DNA of 64,000 bases, taken from Tubulanus polymorphus. Lineage: Eukaryota > Nemertea > Palaeonemertea > Tubulaniformes > Tubulanidae. The translations under genes were made by a program, and so were the position numbers. Below the pieces are notes generated by a model. That model was not told the origin of the DNA, did not search any database, and saw nothing but the letters and a program-made list of their open reading frames with translations. Location: positions 12,405,001 to 12,469,000 of the forward strand of contig NC_134025.1 in assembly GCF_964204645.1 (NCBI RefSeq), read 5' to 3'. Within the stretch, counting starts at the first letter, position 1; every line of letters begins with the position of its first letter. Of this stretch, positions 38,014 to 50,400 are shown in pieces.

Positions 38014-41000
38014 ATGGCAGCTCCCTGGATGCGGACGCTTTTAGCAATCAGTCTTTTCGTAAATATTTTCTCGATTACCAGTTGCTTTCAACGAACATCG
38101 AAACACTACACCGTAGATCTTGATGCGCCTGCATCTGAACGTTGGAACAGAGTAGTTGATGACTTTCGCGATGAAGTTTACCTGGCTGCAAAAGTATTGA
38201 AGTGAGTTGACTTGACAACCGCCAAAAAACTTATATTTTTAAGTAGGTAGGCTTCACCAAGAACCTTAGTGTCTGATGTACCACGTTGGTTACACTAGGA
38301 TGGTAGTAGAGCAACAGAGATCTCTTGTGGAGATTTCCACTACACGTACCAGGATCACAGGGGGTCCTATCAGAGATGTAGGTAGTGTAAAGGAAAAAAC
38401 CGACATTTTACACCAATCATGTCATTATAAACAATCAAGCTAGTTCACAGGGGTTCGTATCAAGGATAATCTGTAAAGACGATAATCTGTGAATCCAGTG
38501 TCTGTTATGTATATGAATTAAAGTTATCTTAGGCTATATATACATTATAGATACTGGATTAACAGATTATCGTTTTTAGCCCACTTGTTGGGACTTAAGT
38601 CCCAGCGGGCTATTGCATTCAATTTTCGTCCGTCCATAGTTATTTTGGGAAGTTTTAAAGACGCTTCCATGTATTGTCCTGATATTTGGGTTACACATGT
38701 ATCTACTACCCTAGACAAATCTTCAGCCCAAAAATGGCCCTGTCAGAACCAAGATGGCTGACTGGCAGCCATTGTTGTTCGGCAAAATCAACACTTTTTA
38801 GCCCACTTGGGACTTTAGTCCCAGCGGGCTATTGCGTTCACTTTTCGTCCGTCCGTAGATGGGATCCAGTTATTTTGGGAAGTTTAGAAGATGCTTCAAT
38901 GTAATGTCTTGATATTGGGGTTACACATGTATCTACTCTAGACACATCTTCAGCTCAAAAACTGGCCCTGACAGAATCAAGATGGCCGACTGGCAGCCAT
39001 AGTTGTTTGTCAGCACTTTTTACATGTTTTTGAGGAAACTTTGTTTTGAAGACGCTTTGATCAATTACCTTGATCTTTTGTATATATTTGAATCCCCCAG
39101 GGCCCATAAGCATAACAAAAATTAGGTTGATCAGACCAGGGATGAGAATTCCCCGCGGATCCGCGGTTTCTCGCGGATTTCGGTATTGAAAAATATCCAT
39201 TTTCCAAATAGTCCAAAAATGATGTAAAAGTATGTTAAACTACCTACGACTTTGATATGAATCCCTGTGAGCTAGTTAGTTGAGAAAGGGCAATGAATAA
39301 TGAATAATTGAGGGTTGCATGATAAAGTGAAAAAAAGCGTTGGCATAGGCCTGATATGCACATACAACAAACTTTGCAATTTCTCTGAGATCAAGAGAAG
39401 TGATAGGGTAGGCCTTTCCAGATAAGAAGAAAAGAATGGACAGGACAGCCACAGTGTTGAACGAATGATAAACTTGAACTTCGGACTCTTGTTCATCACC
39501 TGATCTCTTTTGTAATTATATAGGCCTATCCAATTATACAATTATAAGCAATTATATCATATCCGGGTATGTATATACTAGGCGATTTATGGTTTATAGC
39601 AAATAGATACTAGACTATACTGCCATTATTTTGTTAATTTTATTCAAGTCTGAGGTGTTTCAATAAAGATAATTTACATTCCAGAGATCATGTACCAGGG
39701 AAATTACTTCCGATTTTTGAAAAGGTAGCAGCGTCAGTAGAACACATCCTACCTAGTCCATTTGGTGAAGAAATTAAAGGTAGTCCAAAATCGGCTCAAA
39801 TAAATGTCAAAAGGATTGGTGTATATGAAAATGTCTCTTTATCTGTACTGTCTTAGGTATTGCAGCCAGGGCTAATATTCCTATTGGTGAATTAGTAATT
39901 TTAAACTTGGTCTATAGTCTCACTGCGTAAGTTTTGAAATAGAGTTTTCTAAATATATTCAGATATTTAATGTTTATTACAGTGTTCCCTGTAACTTCAA
40001 GAACCCCATTGTGAATGGCCCGTGACCCCCTCACCTTATAATGTAAGGAATGATTAATCAATGTATATTGATGTGATGTTAGAAAGTTTTCATTAAAAGA
40101 TAAACGAAAATTAGATTAAAGGTACAGTGGAACCTCATTGTAATGACCTAAATGGATATAATGATTTCTCGGTTATTACAAACCCAGAATATGGTCCAAA
40201 ATATAAATATAATCATGAACTATGGGTTATATAACAAAGCGATTTTCTGGTCATATGATGTTCTTTGTAACAAGGTTCCACTGTATACCACTTTTATGGA
40301 AAATCACTCCAGTACATACAAATTGTTTATATACCCTCTGTAAAGAATGTACATTTTGGCATAACATCCTCCCCATGTATACTTTTCTATTGATTTTGAA
40401 AACCCCATCCCCAAGGGCATTCTTACCTTTGTACAGCCTTAAGTATCTTAATACCTTTTCGTCTCCTATTCTGTTTTTAGTTGACAACAATATTTTTACA
40501 ATCCTCAGATTCGGGTGCACCAGTATTGTTGCTCAGTCGGGTTCTGGCCAGATCTGGCATGGACGAAATTTGGACTATGGTTCCAACCCGATGGAAAGAC
40601 AAATATTGAGTAACATCACTATACAAGTGGACTTCCAGAGAAATGGAACGGTAAGTGAAAATTAGATTTATATCTTCACTGTGACTTACTGAACTTGAAA
40701 ATGGTGAGGGTTCTTCCTTGGCTATATGATTCAAGGGTATTTTGGTTTTTATTGGCTGCACCATTCAAAGGATTTAATGGTTTTCTTATCAATCACAAGG
40801 AAGCATGATGTTTGTATCAATTTAGACTCTATACAGTGGTTCTTCGTATGCGGGCTATGTTGGTTTGCCAAATGGCCAGAGGCACAAAGCATTTACAGTT
40901 TCAATGGATGAAAGAGGTATGATGTTGTGGCATACTGGTATTTGGAAAAAATGGCATACAGATCTTGAAGTAAATAATCCGGAATTGGTTTTTTCTTTTT

Positions 41001-43349
41001 AGATGATGGAAATATAATAGAAAACCTGTACATGCTACTAGATGGTGCGATTCCAATTCCTATGCTCATACGACAGGTGCGTTCCTCAGGTTAAAAAAAC
41101 TTAAAATTGAAAGTATTACATTCCGGTATTTTTTACTTATGTGGGATTTCCCGGTATGCAATGGAACATATATATCCTTAGAGAAAGATATCCTTATCTA
41201 TATATGTAGGTATTGGGCCGCCCTTTGAATTATCGACAAGCATTAAAAAACCTAGCAAACACTAGAGTTTCTGCTGCGGCTTATCTGATAGTTGGTGGAA
41301 TTCAAACTGAAGAAGGCGCTGTAATCACGCGTGATCGTAAAAATGCTGTCGATATATGGGAAATTGATCTGAAAAGCAATAGGTAGGCTTTGACAATATT
41401 CGACATGAAGTGGACTGAATATCACAGGTTATGCAATATATGATCAGAAATAATGTCAGGAGTAATAATCTATCGATTATTTTACAGATGGTTTGTCCTC
41501 GAAACGAATTATGACCACTGGAAACCGCCCCCGGCTAGTGATGACAGACGGTATGTATGTGATAAGATCTTTAGATCTAATAATCATTATCTTGATTAGC
41601 CGTGTTCACAGCAATGATAGTACATTCTTACTGACCAGCAGAGACTAATTTGGCACAGAATGTTTGCCAGTGTAAGCAAGATAGGAATGGTATAAATAAA
41701 AATTGTTCTAAATGATATTATAGACTAAAAGAATCTGCTTTGATCTGGTGTGTTCAATTCTGCATAAAATTTGTTACTCCATTGGCTTTGCAGAGGTTTT
41801 ATGGATATACATGTACATCTAATTTTGTATATTTGTACACTAACTCTCATCTCTGGGAATAATACTATTTTTTGGAAATTTTTTCCATGTCAGTGAGCCT
41901 AATGAATTAAACCATAGGCTTAAAACTATATATTAGATACATCCATGTTGCCATGGACACAGTACAATCAGTGGCGGAATTAGCCTACCGCACTTGCCAC
42001 TAATGCGGTAGTCAACATTTTTCCTTTTTGACTTAGCTGATTCCTTGGAAAAAAGTACCCATATTAAAACAGGATTTTTCTCTTCCAAAACCCAGGAAAT
42101 GTCATCTCAGCCCTTTAAATGAATCAAAATTTTCTGGGGGAGGACCCCCCAGACCCCGCGGGGGCACGTCGTGCCTTCGGCACTCGTAATGCACATCTCG
42201 TGCCTTCGGCACTCGGTTGCAGAAATGCGGTAGTCATATTATTCCTCTGGATCCGCCACTGACAATAACAATGGGGGATGGGTATCATATAATTTATGGG
42301 TTAGTGGGTAAGTTACAATGAAATGTTTGATTGGTTTGGTGCATTGAAAAAATGTTGTTTCAATTGCTTTATCAAAAAAGTCACCATCACTATTCATCAT
42401 ATTAAACTACTTAATGTTTTTGTCCACCAGGGGGCGCCCCTGCAGGTGTAGTTTCTATTTCTTTAAATTGCTATTAGTCCTACAGTTTTAATCAGATCAA
42501 TTCCAAGTTAGGTATGAATATTCTTTGGACCAATACCTACAAAGTACAGAGCCCTTTTATGGATTTGGCCACAAGGGGGCACCCCCAGGTATGCAGCTTC
42601 TATTTCTTCAGATCACACACCGGAGCTACTTAAGCCGATAGGCTCCCTGTTGATATTCATACTCAAACAATAGTGTTTGGAATCGTGGAAACAACATTAA
42701 AATGAACGAATAGTAGTTGCTATAGCAATGATTTTCAAGATCACGCCAGCAAAATTTGGACCAATAACAATTGGATCCTGGTACTAGAGAACAAGGGCTA
42801 CCTTCAAAAATAAAATCACGAATATGTCTTTCCACTCAAGCGAAAAGTCAATTTTTGGGACCCATGGATTGGACTAATTTGATCAGTCTGTAAGACTGGC
42901 TAACATTTAATGATATTTTTATCATTTTTTTATAGCTATGTTTTTATTGAATTTCTCATTGCGTCACAAATTTTCATCTTAATATCTTATAAGTTCTTAA
43001 TAATTTCACTGTGTATAAATAGTTCATGCAATGCTGTTATAACACTTTGTAGAACCCCTGGAAATAAGGCTATGAATGCTGCCGGCGCAAAAGGTTTTGA
43101 CGGATCATCCATGTTTAAAGTACTTTCTACTCCACCTGTATTGAACAAGTATGTTATTTAGATAACCATCAATAAACTGATAAAATAATGTTTGATAAGA
43201 TACCGACCAATAAATCTTGTATTCCCTCTGAACTATCGTGCTATTCATTTTGTGTTAGATTTCTTTGAATTTATATTTGTAGTGAAACAACCTTCACAGC
43301 GATAATGAGTGCCGTGGACCCAAATGCTTTTCATACTTATGTCAGATAG
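38014..43349 (+). CDS. NAAA-like N-acylethanolamine acid amidase, copy E (most divergent)
   Basis: Ten exons: 38014-38201, 39685-39779, 39857-39926, 40509-40650, 40826-40916, 41003-41076, 41210-41382, 41488-41550, 43053-43148 and 43283-43349. They give 352 residues plus TAG. The ATG at 38014 is preferred over the in-frame ATG at 37927 because it places a hydrophobic signal peptide at the N-terminus. Cys121, Arg137, Asp140 and Asn283 keep the amidase active site. The protein ends in Y-V-R rather than the L-Q-P of the other copies. Introns are larger and repeat-filled (dispersed element in intron 1, TA-MITE in intron 3, 5-bp-duplication element in intron 8). Its distance from the others suggests it is the oldest split in the array. 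Confidence 0.9.
38575..39145 (+). repeat. Two copies of the dispersed hairpin-ended element in intron 1 of amidase E
   Basis: Hairpin ends lie at 38578-38611 (AGCCCACTTGTTGGGACTTA / AAGTCCCAGCGGGCT) and 38798-38831, each followed by the 'attgc(a/g)ttcA.tTTTCGTCCGTCC' tract. The first copy is cut short by the second. The remainder up to ~39145 matches 2220-2600 in inverse orientation. Confidence 0.65.
40125..40283. mobile_element. TA-flanked MITE with CAGTGGAACCTC ends
   Basis: Left CAGTGGAACCTCATTGTAA and right TTGTAACAAGGTTCCACTG are inverted repeats flanked by TA on both sides. Same family as 3116-3286. It lies in intron 3 of amidase E. Confidence 0.75.
41969..42261. mobile_element. 293-bp TIR element with 5-bp target duplication
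   Basis: The ends CAGTGGCGGA and TCCGCCACTG are perfect inverted repeats. ACAAT flanks both sides (41964-41968 and 42262-42266). Inside, the hairpin-forming CGTGCCTTCGGCACTCG occurs twice (near 42169 and 42200). It belongs with the 901-bp element at 19285-20185. Confidence 0.8.
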
Positions 43350-45537
43350 GTTGCTCGGTGAAGAATGGAAGGCATTGGTCCTTATGCATGATGGCTTTAA
43401 AAGAAAACTGAGAATAATGATATAAATAACACATTAAGTTAAAGATACTTAAAATTACCAGTAAACGAATTTGTTTATCATACATGTATGAACTAGCTTG
43501 CTGAAAGCCTATATAGTATCATCCAATAATATGTACATGCACTAGATGTACCAATGAAACTAATCTGGTTCCTGAATAGGATATTTTATTTTACGTGAAT
43601 AAGAGTTCCATCTCGTGTAAGATTCAAAAATTGAATTTCAAAAAATTTCAATGTCAAATGTAACGCCTTGTTCCGTTTACATATGTATGCATGTATCTGG
43701 CCAATGAAAAGTTAGTTGAGGTGCTTTTTACCATCAACTGGCAACCAAAAATATACGCTTCCATCACATGGAGATGATTTTGCCCGATCCAAATTAGCAC
43801 GGGTCAGGCCCCAGTCATCAAATTTGGCCTGTTGATATTAAACAATGCTGAGTGACTTTCGGAACCTGGTAGCAATTCACATGCAATAATTTGGCTCGGG
43901 CCCGGTCCGATGTTTTTGATCTGGCCAAAACAGACATGGGCCCATTTAGCACCCGTGTGAACAGTTGTTTTGGGCCAAATTTACCGCGGGCCAAAAACAT
44001 TTGTGTGATCACGGCTATAAAGTTCATTGATTATAAGAAAAGCAAAAATCAAATATTACATTATCTTAACTGTTGTACCATGTCTATGTATTATTGAATA
44101 TCTAAGTTAAAACGCATGGAATTTCTTTGCTATTTCCCCACAATGTATCTCTGGTGGTTGATGTAACCCTTGCTTCATGAGAACATTCTACTTGTAACAT
44201 TGAATTGATTATTTGTTGATTTACTATTTTCTACTACTAGGCAAAGGCTTAACGTTACTTAACGTCAACTCTCATGTGTATCCAGTATTATGTGTACTTA
44301 TTAAAGTGCTAGATGTTCTATTTTGAACCGAATTATTTGTATACATTTGTCTTTTGTGATACTTTACAATGGTATATATGACTTGATAATAAACTCTTTG
44401 ATTAATATAAATGACTATAACAATGCTGTCGTCTTCCTTCTTTGGTAATCAAGATTTCGTAGACGGGTGAACACTTTGTTGCAGCAATTAGGCTTTCCGT
44501 TATTGTTCCACAGAAGTCGATTTTACACGGAAATTGATGAGAACCTCTCTTAACAGGCCCGTACACATCCCCATTCTAGGAATATGTCCGTGTTTTAGAA
44601 TCATTGGCATAGCAATTAATGTTACTTCATTATTGAGAAAAAACATTGAATTACAGTCAGCCCCGATATACCGGTTGGCGGATATAACGAACTTTCGCTT
44701 ATATCGAACATATTTTCTGGTCCCGTGAAGTTCGAAGGTTCCACGAGGTTCCACTATATTACTATTGAGTAGATTTTGTAAATAAACCTGCTCTTCATAT
44801 CACCATTGGGCCCGTGTTTCATCGTTATTTCTAGAATTTGGCTTGTTTTCCGATTGCTATAACATGTGGGACCGCGTCAGTAGAGATCGTTGAATGCTTG
44901 AATTTGTCAATACATAATTCGGTACCCGTATCACATCATCTCTGCACCTGTTGTTCCGTGAACATTACTGTTGTATTCTATAGCTACGAGCCTACGAGCA
45001 ATTAATCATCTCTTATTGAGATAATTGCTCGTAGTTGTTTAAGGTAAAATTTCCTCAGGCGTCAGTTATATGGGAACTAGCTCGATTTTCAGCGTAAATT
45101 ACACGCGTCACCGATTCGTTGGCGATCTGTAACTTCCAGTTCCTCGATAAAGTTGACGACAAAACTCCAACCACTGATAAAACCGTAGCAGACAATGAAG
45201 AATATACTAGATCTTGTTTTACAAATATCCGCTATGGACATTCCAAGGCACAGCGAGGATCCATACAAATCGAAAATCTAATTCTGAAACTTACCTTTAC
45301 AAACTATAGGCTAGACATGTTTATAACATGTCTGACACATTCTCTAAGACATTACTAGAACAACTGCTTAGAAACAGATATCAAATTATTGTTCAGTCGT
45401 CTCCAGTTATTATACGAATGAACAAAGAAGATACATGTACGTATAGGGCTAACATAAAATTCATGCAGATACACACAGATACACACAAAATGAATAATAA
45501 TTCCTAAAATTGACAATAATAAATCATATCTGAGACC
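43350..45537. other. Intergenic region, MITE fragments and possible poly(A) signal of amidase E
   Basis: There is no exon. AATAAA at 44388-44393 is a possible distal poly(A) signal. A block at 43770-44010 has inverted GGCC-rich words (CTGGCCAAAA / TTTTGGGCC). A fragment of the CAGTGGAACCTC MITE family lies at ~44655-44758 in reverse. The open frame at 45119-45358 shows no recognisable signature. Confidence 0.4.
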
Positions 45538-46420
45538 TATGGTGGTTGATTCGGGTCATACTAAAATTTTTCTGTACGCTATTAGCGTTTCTGTAGCCGT
45601 ACAGAAAGTTTTTTAGTATGGTGTACGAGAATTCAAAACTTTTTGTTTTCTCGCGCGAGAATCCAAATCATTTTAGGTCTCGCGCGGGAATTCAAAACTT
45701 TTTGTTTTCTCGCGAGAGAATTCAAAAAGTTTGGTTTTCTCACGTGAGAATTCAAAGATTTTGGTTTTCTCGCGCGAGAATTCAAAACAATTTAGTTTTG
45801 TCGCGCGAGAATTCAAAACTTTTGGTGTTCACACCCGAAAAAAAACCTTTGGTTTGAAAAATTTTACTGAATAGTAGAATATTGGTCAGACCAACGCGCC
45901 CCAGTTCCGCCGCCTAATCAAACAGGAACAAAGCAGACTCAGACAAACTCAAAACTCATGACACAATTTCAATAAGATAAACAATACAATACATGATCAC
46001 CACTAACTATATTCAGCATTTAATTATGACCGATCATTTGCTTTTAGATAGGATAGATATGTAGATATATTAGTGAAATCAGTATTAATGTATGGTACCC
46101 AATCTGGGCATTTGAAAATGTTAGAAATATAGAATCCGTTCATGTCAAATTCTGTAAATACCTACTCAATGTGGGCGCCACGACACCGAATGTGATGGTC
46201 TACGGTGAACTAATAGGTTGTTTCCCTCTGTTTATAGATATATACAAATCTCGGCAGCAAAGTTTTGGCTAAAAATTCTCGCGCGTGAAAACCAAAAGTT
46301 TTGAATTCTCGCGCGAGAAAACCAAAATGTTTTGAATTAAAAAACGGGCCAATGTGAAAAATTTTTTATCGTTGCTTTAGCCGTACAGAAAAATTTTTAG
46401 TATGGCCCGAATCAGCCATA
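45538..46420. mobile_element. Foldback element with ~31-bp tandem palindromic units
   Basis: The ends TATGGTGGTTGATTCGGGTC and GGCCCGAATCAGCCATA are inverted repeats continued inward by CATACTAAAA...CTGTACG. Between 45620 and 45835 a ~31-bp unit (TTTTCTCGCGCGAGAATTCA plus an A/T run) repeats about seven times; two more are inverted at 46275-46340. A LINE remnant sits in the middle (46096-46220). The open frame 45618-45857 is only the repeat read as codons. Confidence 0.7.
46096..46220 (+). pseudogene. LINE ORF2 tail fragment inside a foldback element
   Basis: The frame reads Y-P-I-W-A-F-E-N-V...V-H-V-K-F-C-K-Y-L-L...P-N-V-M-V-Y-G-E-L, the same post-polymerase block as at 10512-10620. It is too short to be functional. 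Confidence 0.65.
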
Positions 46421-46467
46421 GGAAGAGGCAGGAAATATAATATTTTTTACTACGGACATTTTTAATC

Positions 46468-47033
46468 ATCCTCGCTTGCCAGGGGTCCGGTATCACTCCC
46501 GAGCTCGCTTCCACCAGCGAACAGCTTTAGCGTAGTGGGTTCGAATCCCTTGACAGGTGAAGATGTTTTTAATGGAAGGAGCAGGAAAAAACCAAAATTG
46601 ACAATCTTTTCATCATTAGAGTATTTTCGACGCCGAACAAAATAAGAATGGAAATGGAAATGGAATTTGTGTTCGTCATCAAATGATTAGAGAAATGACT
46701 GAAGACCATAGAAGTGCATCTTCACCCGTCAAGGGATTCGAACCCACTACGCTAAAGCGGTTCCCCGAACCCCTTGACCTCACGAGTCGTTACTAGCCGA
46801 CCAGAATCCGGTCGTACCAATCACAGCGCTTGTAACAAACCGTCAGTAGACTTCTGTTGGTTTTCCCGTTAAATTGACCAATCAGCGAACGTTTTACCGA
46901 ACAAGGAAGTATTTCGCAAATCGATATATGACGTCACGCGCAACAGCGCCAGTAATGAAATCACGCTTCGTGAGGCCAGGGGGCTGGTGGAAGCGAGTTC
47001 GGGAGTGATACCGGACCCCTGGCAAGCGAGGAT
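46468..47033. repeat. Inverted-repeat element built from a tRNA-like/SINE-like sequence
   Basis: 46468-46518 is the inverse complement of 46983-47033, and ~46519-46566 that of ~46722-46767. The right arm therefore carries an extra ~215 bp (46768-46982). The arm contains GGTTCGAATCCC, a B-box-like word, but no A box at the right spacing, so I do not call a tRNA. The gene-like promoter of MadBub begins beyond it. Confidence 0.6.
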
Positions 47034-47443
47034 GTAGAAGTGTAATTTTTTCATTCTAGTCTTTGCAAAATCAATCGAAAATTATTGAGATGGACTTTGA
47101 CATAACATTTTTTTGAAAGTTGTGATGAAACCAGAAGGGAGGACAACAGTTATATTCTTTCAAATTTGATGGTTTTTGACAGATGTTTGCGGAACTCGTA
47201 CTCTTATCCAAGAAAAAAGGATCTTAGTAATTCAAGTGTTTCCCAGTTTATATTGAATACGGTACATCGACCGTACAGTGCTGCCACCATGTCGAGGCGC
47301 ATGCGCTGTGGCGGCACAGTTTAAACAAGAAACCCGGAAGTTTATCAAGGTTATTCATTTTACTTGTTGCGATCGGAGAATAATTCATGAATTTGTGGTA
47401 AATCAGCAGCATCGCATTGCAGAAATAAGAAGCTGAGAGTGAG

Positions 47444-50400
47444 ATGATGAATACTAGCGATGTTCACACGGCGAGCAGTGTTGGGAACGACGATGAATGG
47501 GAGTTAAGCAAAGAGAACGTCCAACCTCTCAAACAAGGCAGACAAATAGCCAATTTAAGCGCGGCTCTGTGCATGATGAATAGTGGTTCGAGCGATATAA
47601 GGCTTCAGGAAGAAAAACAGTAAGTTCATTTTGATGATAGAACTTTTTAAAGAAGTGGATATTTTACAAAAATCAAAGTTGCGAGGAAAATTGCATTTGC
47701 AGCAGGGACGCTAACAAACGTCATAATCAATGCACCAGCACAGGCACTTGAATATGGGCTTTGATAATGGATAAATATTTGATAATTTACCAGCGATACG
47801 TTAATCCTACTTTAATAGATCGCCATGTTTTATAATAAATTTACCCATGATGCAACGCGCGCCGGTCGTTTAGCTATACTATACAGAAAGGCTGGAAACG
47901 ATCCTATCTCCGTAATGCTTAAATCTACCCGCAGTTATCGGGACAGCCGAACACTGCCGATGATTGCCGAAGTACGTCCTTAGTGTCAATTTTAATCCTG
48001 AAATATAGGAGCGCCCATGATTTCAATTGTAGATGATTTTTTTGGAAACATTGACACTGTTTTAGCTCCATTAAAGATTTTAAATGGCAACAAAATTGAT
48101 TTTTGAAAATTCGCGATGCCTCTTCGGGATTGCTGTGACGTCATCTGTCCCGATAACTGCGGGTAGATTTAAGCATTACGGAGATAGGATCGTTTCCAGC
48201 CTTTCTGTATAGTATAGCTAAACGATCGGCGCGCGTTGCATCATGGGTAAATTTATTATAAAACATGGCGGATCTATTAAAGTAGGATTAACGTATCGCT
48301 GGTAAATTATCAAATATTTATCCATTATCAAAGCCCATATTCAAGTGCCTGTGGCACCAGTCAATGAAAGTCCCCGCCCTACCGGGGCCGGGAAACGAAA
48401 ATTAGTGCCGGCACTAGGATCCCTCAATCGGGACTTTTCCCTGCCACCGGTAACGTTATTTTGATCGCTTACTGTAGCGCTATGGATCGCATACACACAC
48501 ACACGGGGATCCCTGCGCTATGGGTCGCTTAAGAATGCGGGGAATTGTGCGCTACGGATTGCTATGGGATATGGGGAATACTTTAACACTAGACATCTGC
48601 AGTTTGAGAATCGTAAAAAATCTGAAGTTCGATTTCTCTAAACTATATAATCTGAAAAATATTACAAACCAATGTTTTGAGTAAAGTGATCTAATTGAGC
48701 TTTTAAAAACGGTAAAAATATGAATTTATGGAAACAAAAAGTTCGTTGTTGAAGATGGCGCTAGCTTGCGCTGTGGATTGCTATGGATCGTTTTTGCGGG
48801 TGAGGACGTCGGCGCTATTTGACGCTGTGGATCGGGTCCGTACAAAAGGTCTAGTCGCTAAAGCTGCGCTGTTACCGGTATGCGATCCACTCATTTTTTC
48901 GCTGGATCGTCTCTGTCCCAGCGCTTTGGATCGCTCATTTTCGTTTCCCGGCCCCTGTAGGGCTGGAACTTTCATTGACTAGTGCATAACGTGTAAAAGA
49001 AGGTCCCAACTTAATTCTAAATTGGGTTGACTGTGGTAGATAGTTAGCCTACAGCATACAGGGTTTAGCAGCCTATTCGCGTGACGCTGGAAGGCTTGGC
49101 TCTTCTTCATTAGTGCCTGGCTGTCAGTCCATACAGTCTCATGACTGGCCGAAGTCAGATGCTCATAGATTGTCACCAAATTCTTTCAGGTCTATATGAT
49201 AACCCAGACGAATTACGGTCAAAACATCCTCATGCCAAAACGTCTTCGGTCAAAATGTCCTCGTCTGTATTATATTCTGTCCACACTTGTTTGTTAATTA
49301 GAATAGAATCTTTTTAGCATATATATTAGCCTAGGCCAAAGCATCTAAAATAAATCTCATATAAATGAATTATGAATGCATGGTAAAAGAAAGAGCGCAG
49401 TACCTTACGATAGTATATGTACGCTAAGTGTGATGCCATACAACGTATGTTTAAGGAAATCAGATATGGGTGAAGGTGAAGTCAATTATATATTGGACAC
49501 TAGCTGTGATATTCTACTTGGATCGTTACATAGTGTATTAACTTATCGTGCTCAAAAAACCTCAGTTAACGGTGATAAGTTAAATGCATTGATGGAATTA
49601 CAAAGGATTCTGATTGATAAGTTGTTTTGGTAGGCGGACATTTTGCCTTAAAAAGGCGAGGATGGTGTAACTGGGTCTGCACTGACTTTTCGGTAGGACG
49701 TTTTGACCTGTCACCACCCAGACATACCAGTGGGCCACACGAAAAAGATGTTATTTTCTCGGTAGGGCCTACAAGAAATTTGAAAAGCCCCCCACTGAGA
49801 ATATCTTGATAATGATGAATAAATTAGGGAATTTGAATTTTTGGTGTCTCAATCTTGTTTTTACTGCTGATGACAATGATCAGGGAATTTTGGGTCAGGG
49901 GAAATCAGAGAATTTGGGATTTCCAGATCTGTAAGAACCCTGTTTTAAGCGCTCAATTACTACTAAAATGATCAAAACTCGCAAAATCAGAATGATTTCT
50001 AGTTCGTTTTCAATCAAATTACTACTATTTTCGATGTGAGATTGCGGTGAAAACTTAGGAGACACCGAGGTAGTCAGGTCTGGTGGATTATAGGCCTAAT
50101 CATTAAGAGTCTATCTGCCAATAAGTCTGTTTTATGTATGACATTTTTATACTTTGTCCATGACAAAATGAAATGGCTAGATTCTGATATTGTGCACAAT
50201 TTCAAGGACCGGGTTTTGTAATCAGGCTGAAGATAAGCCTGAAAATGTTAAGCTGAAAAGCCATGAACTGAAATGATCCCATTTCAGTGTTTCCACCATA
50301 AATTACTTGTCTATTCAAAAACACCATGAGTAAGTAGCCTAAGTCACATAATTCCTTTATTTGCAGGCAGTTTGAAAATGAGATTCGGACATATAGTGGA

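Noticed and set aside
45618..45857. 79-codon frame with repeating F-S-R-E-x-I-Q
   Set aside because: Seven ~31-bp tandem palindromic units happen to stay open; no codon-level constraint or start context.
49376..49633. 85-codon open frame in MadBub intron 1
   Set aside because: No family recognised and no evidence of an independent promoter; left as intron.
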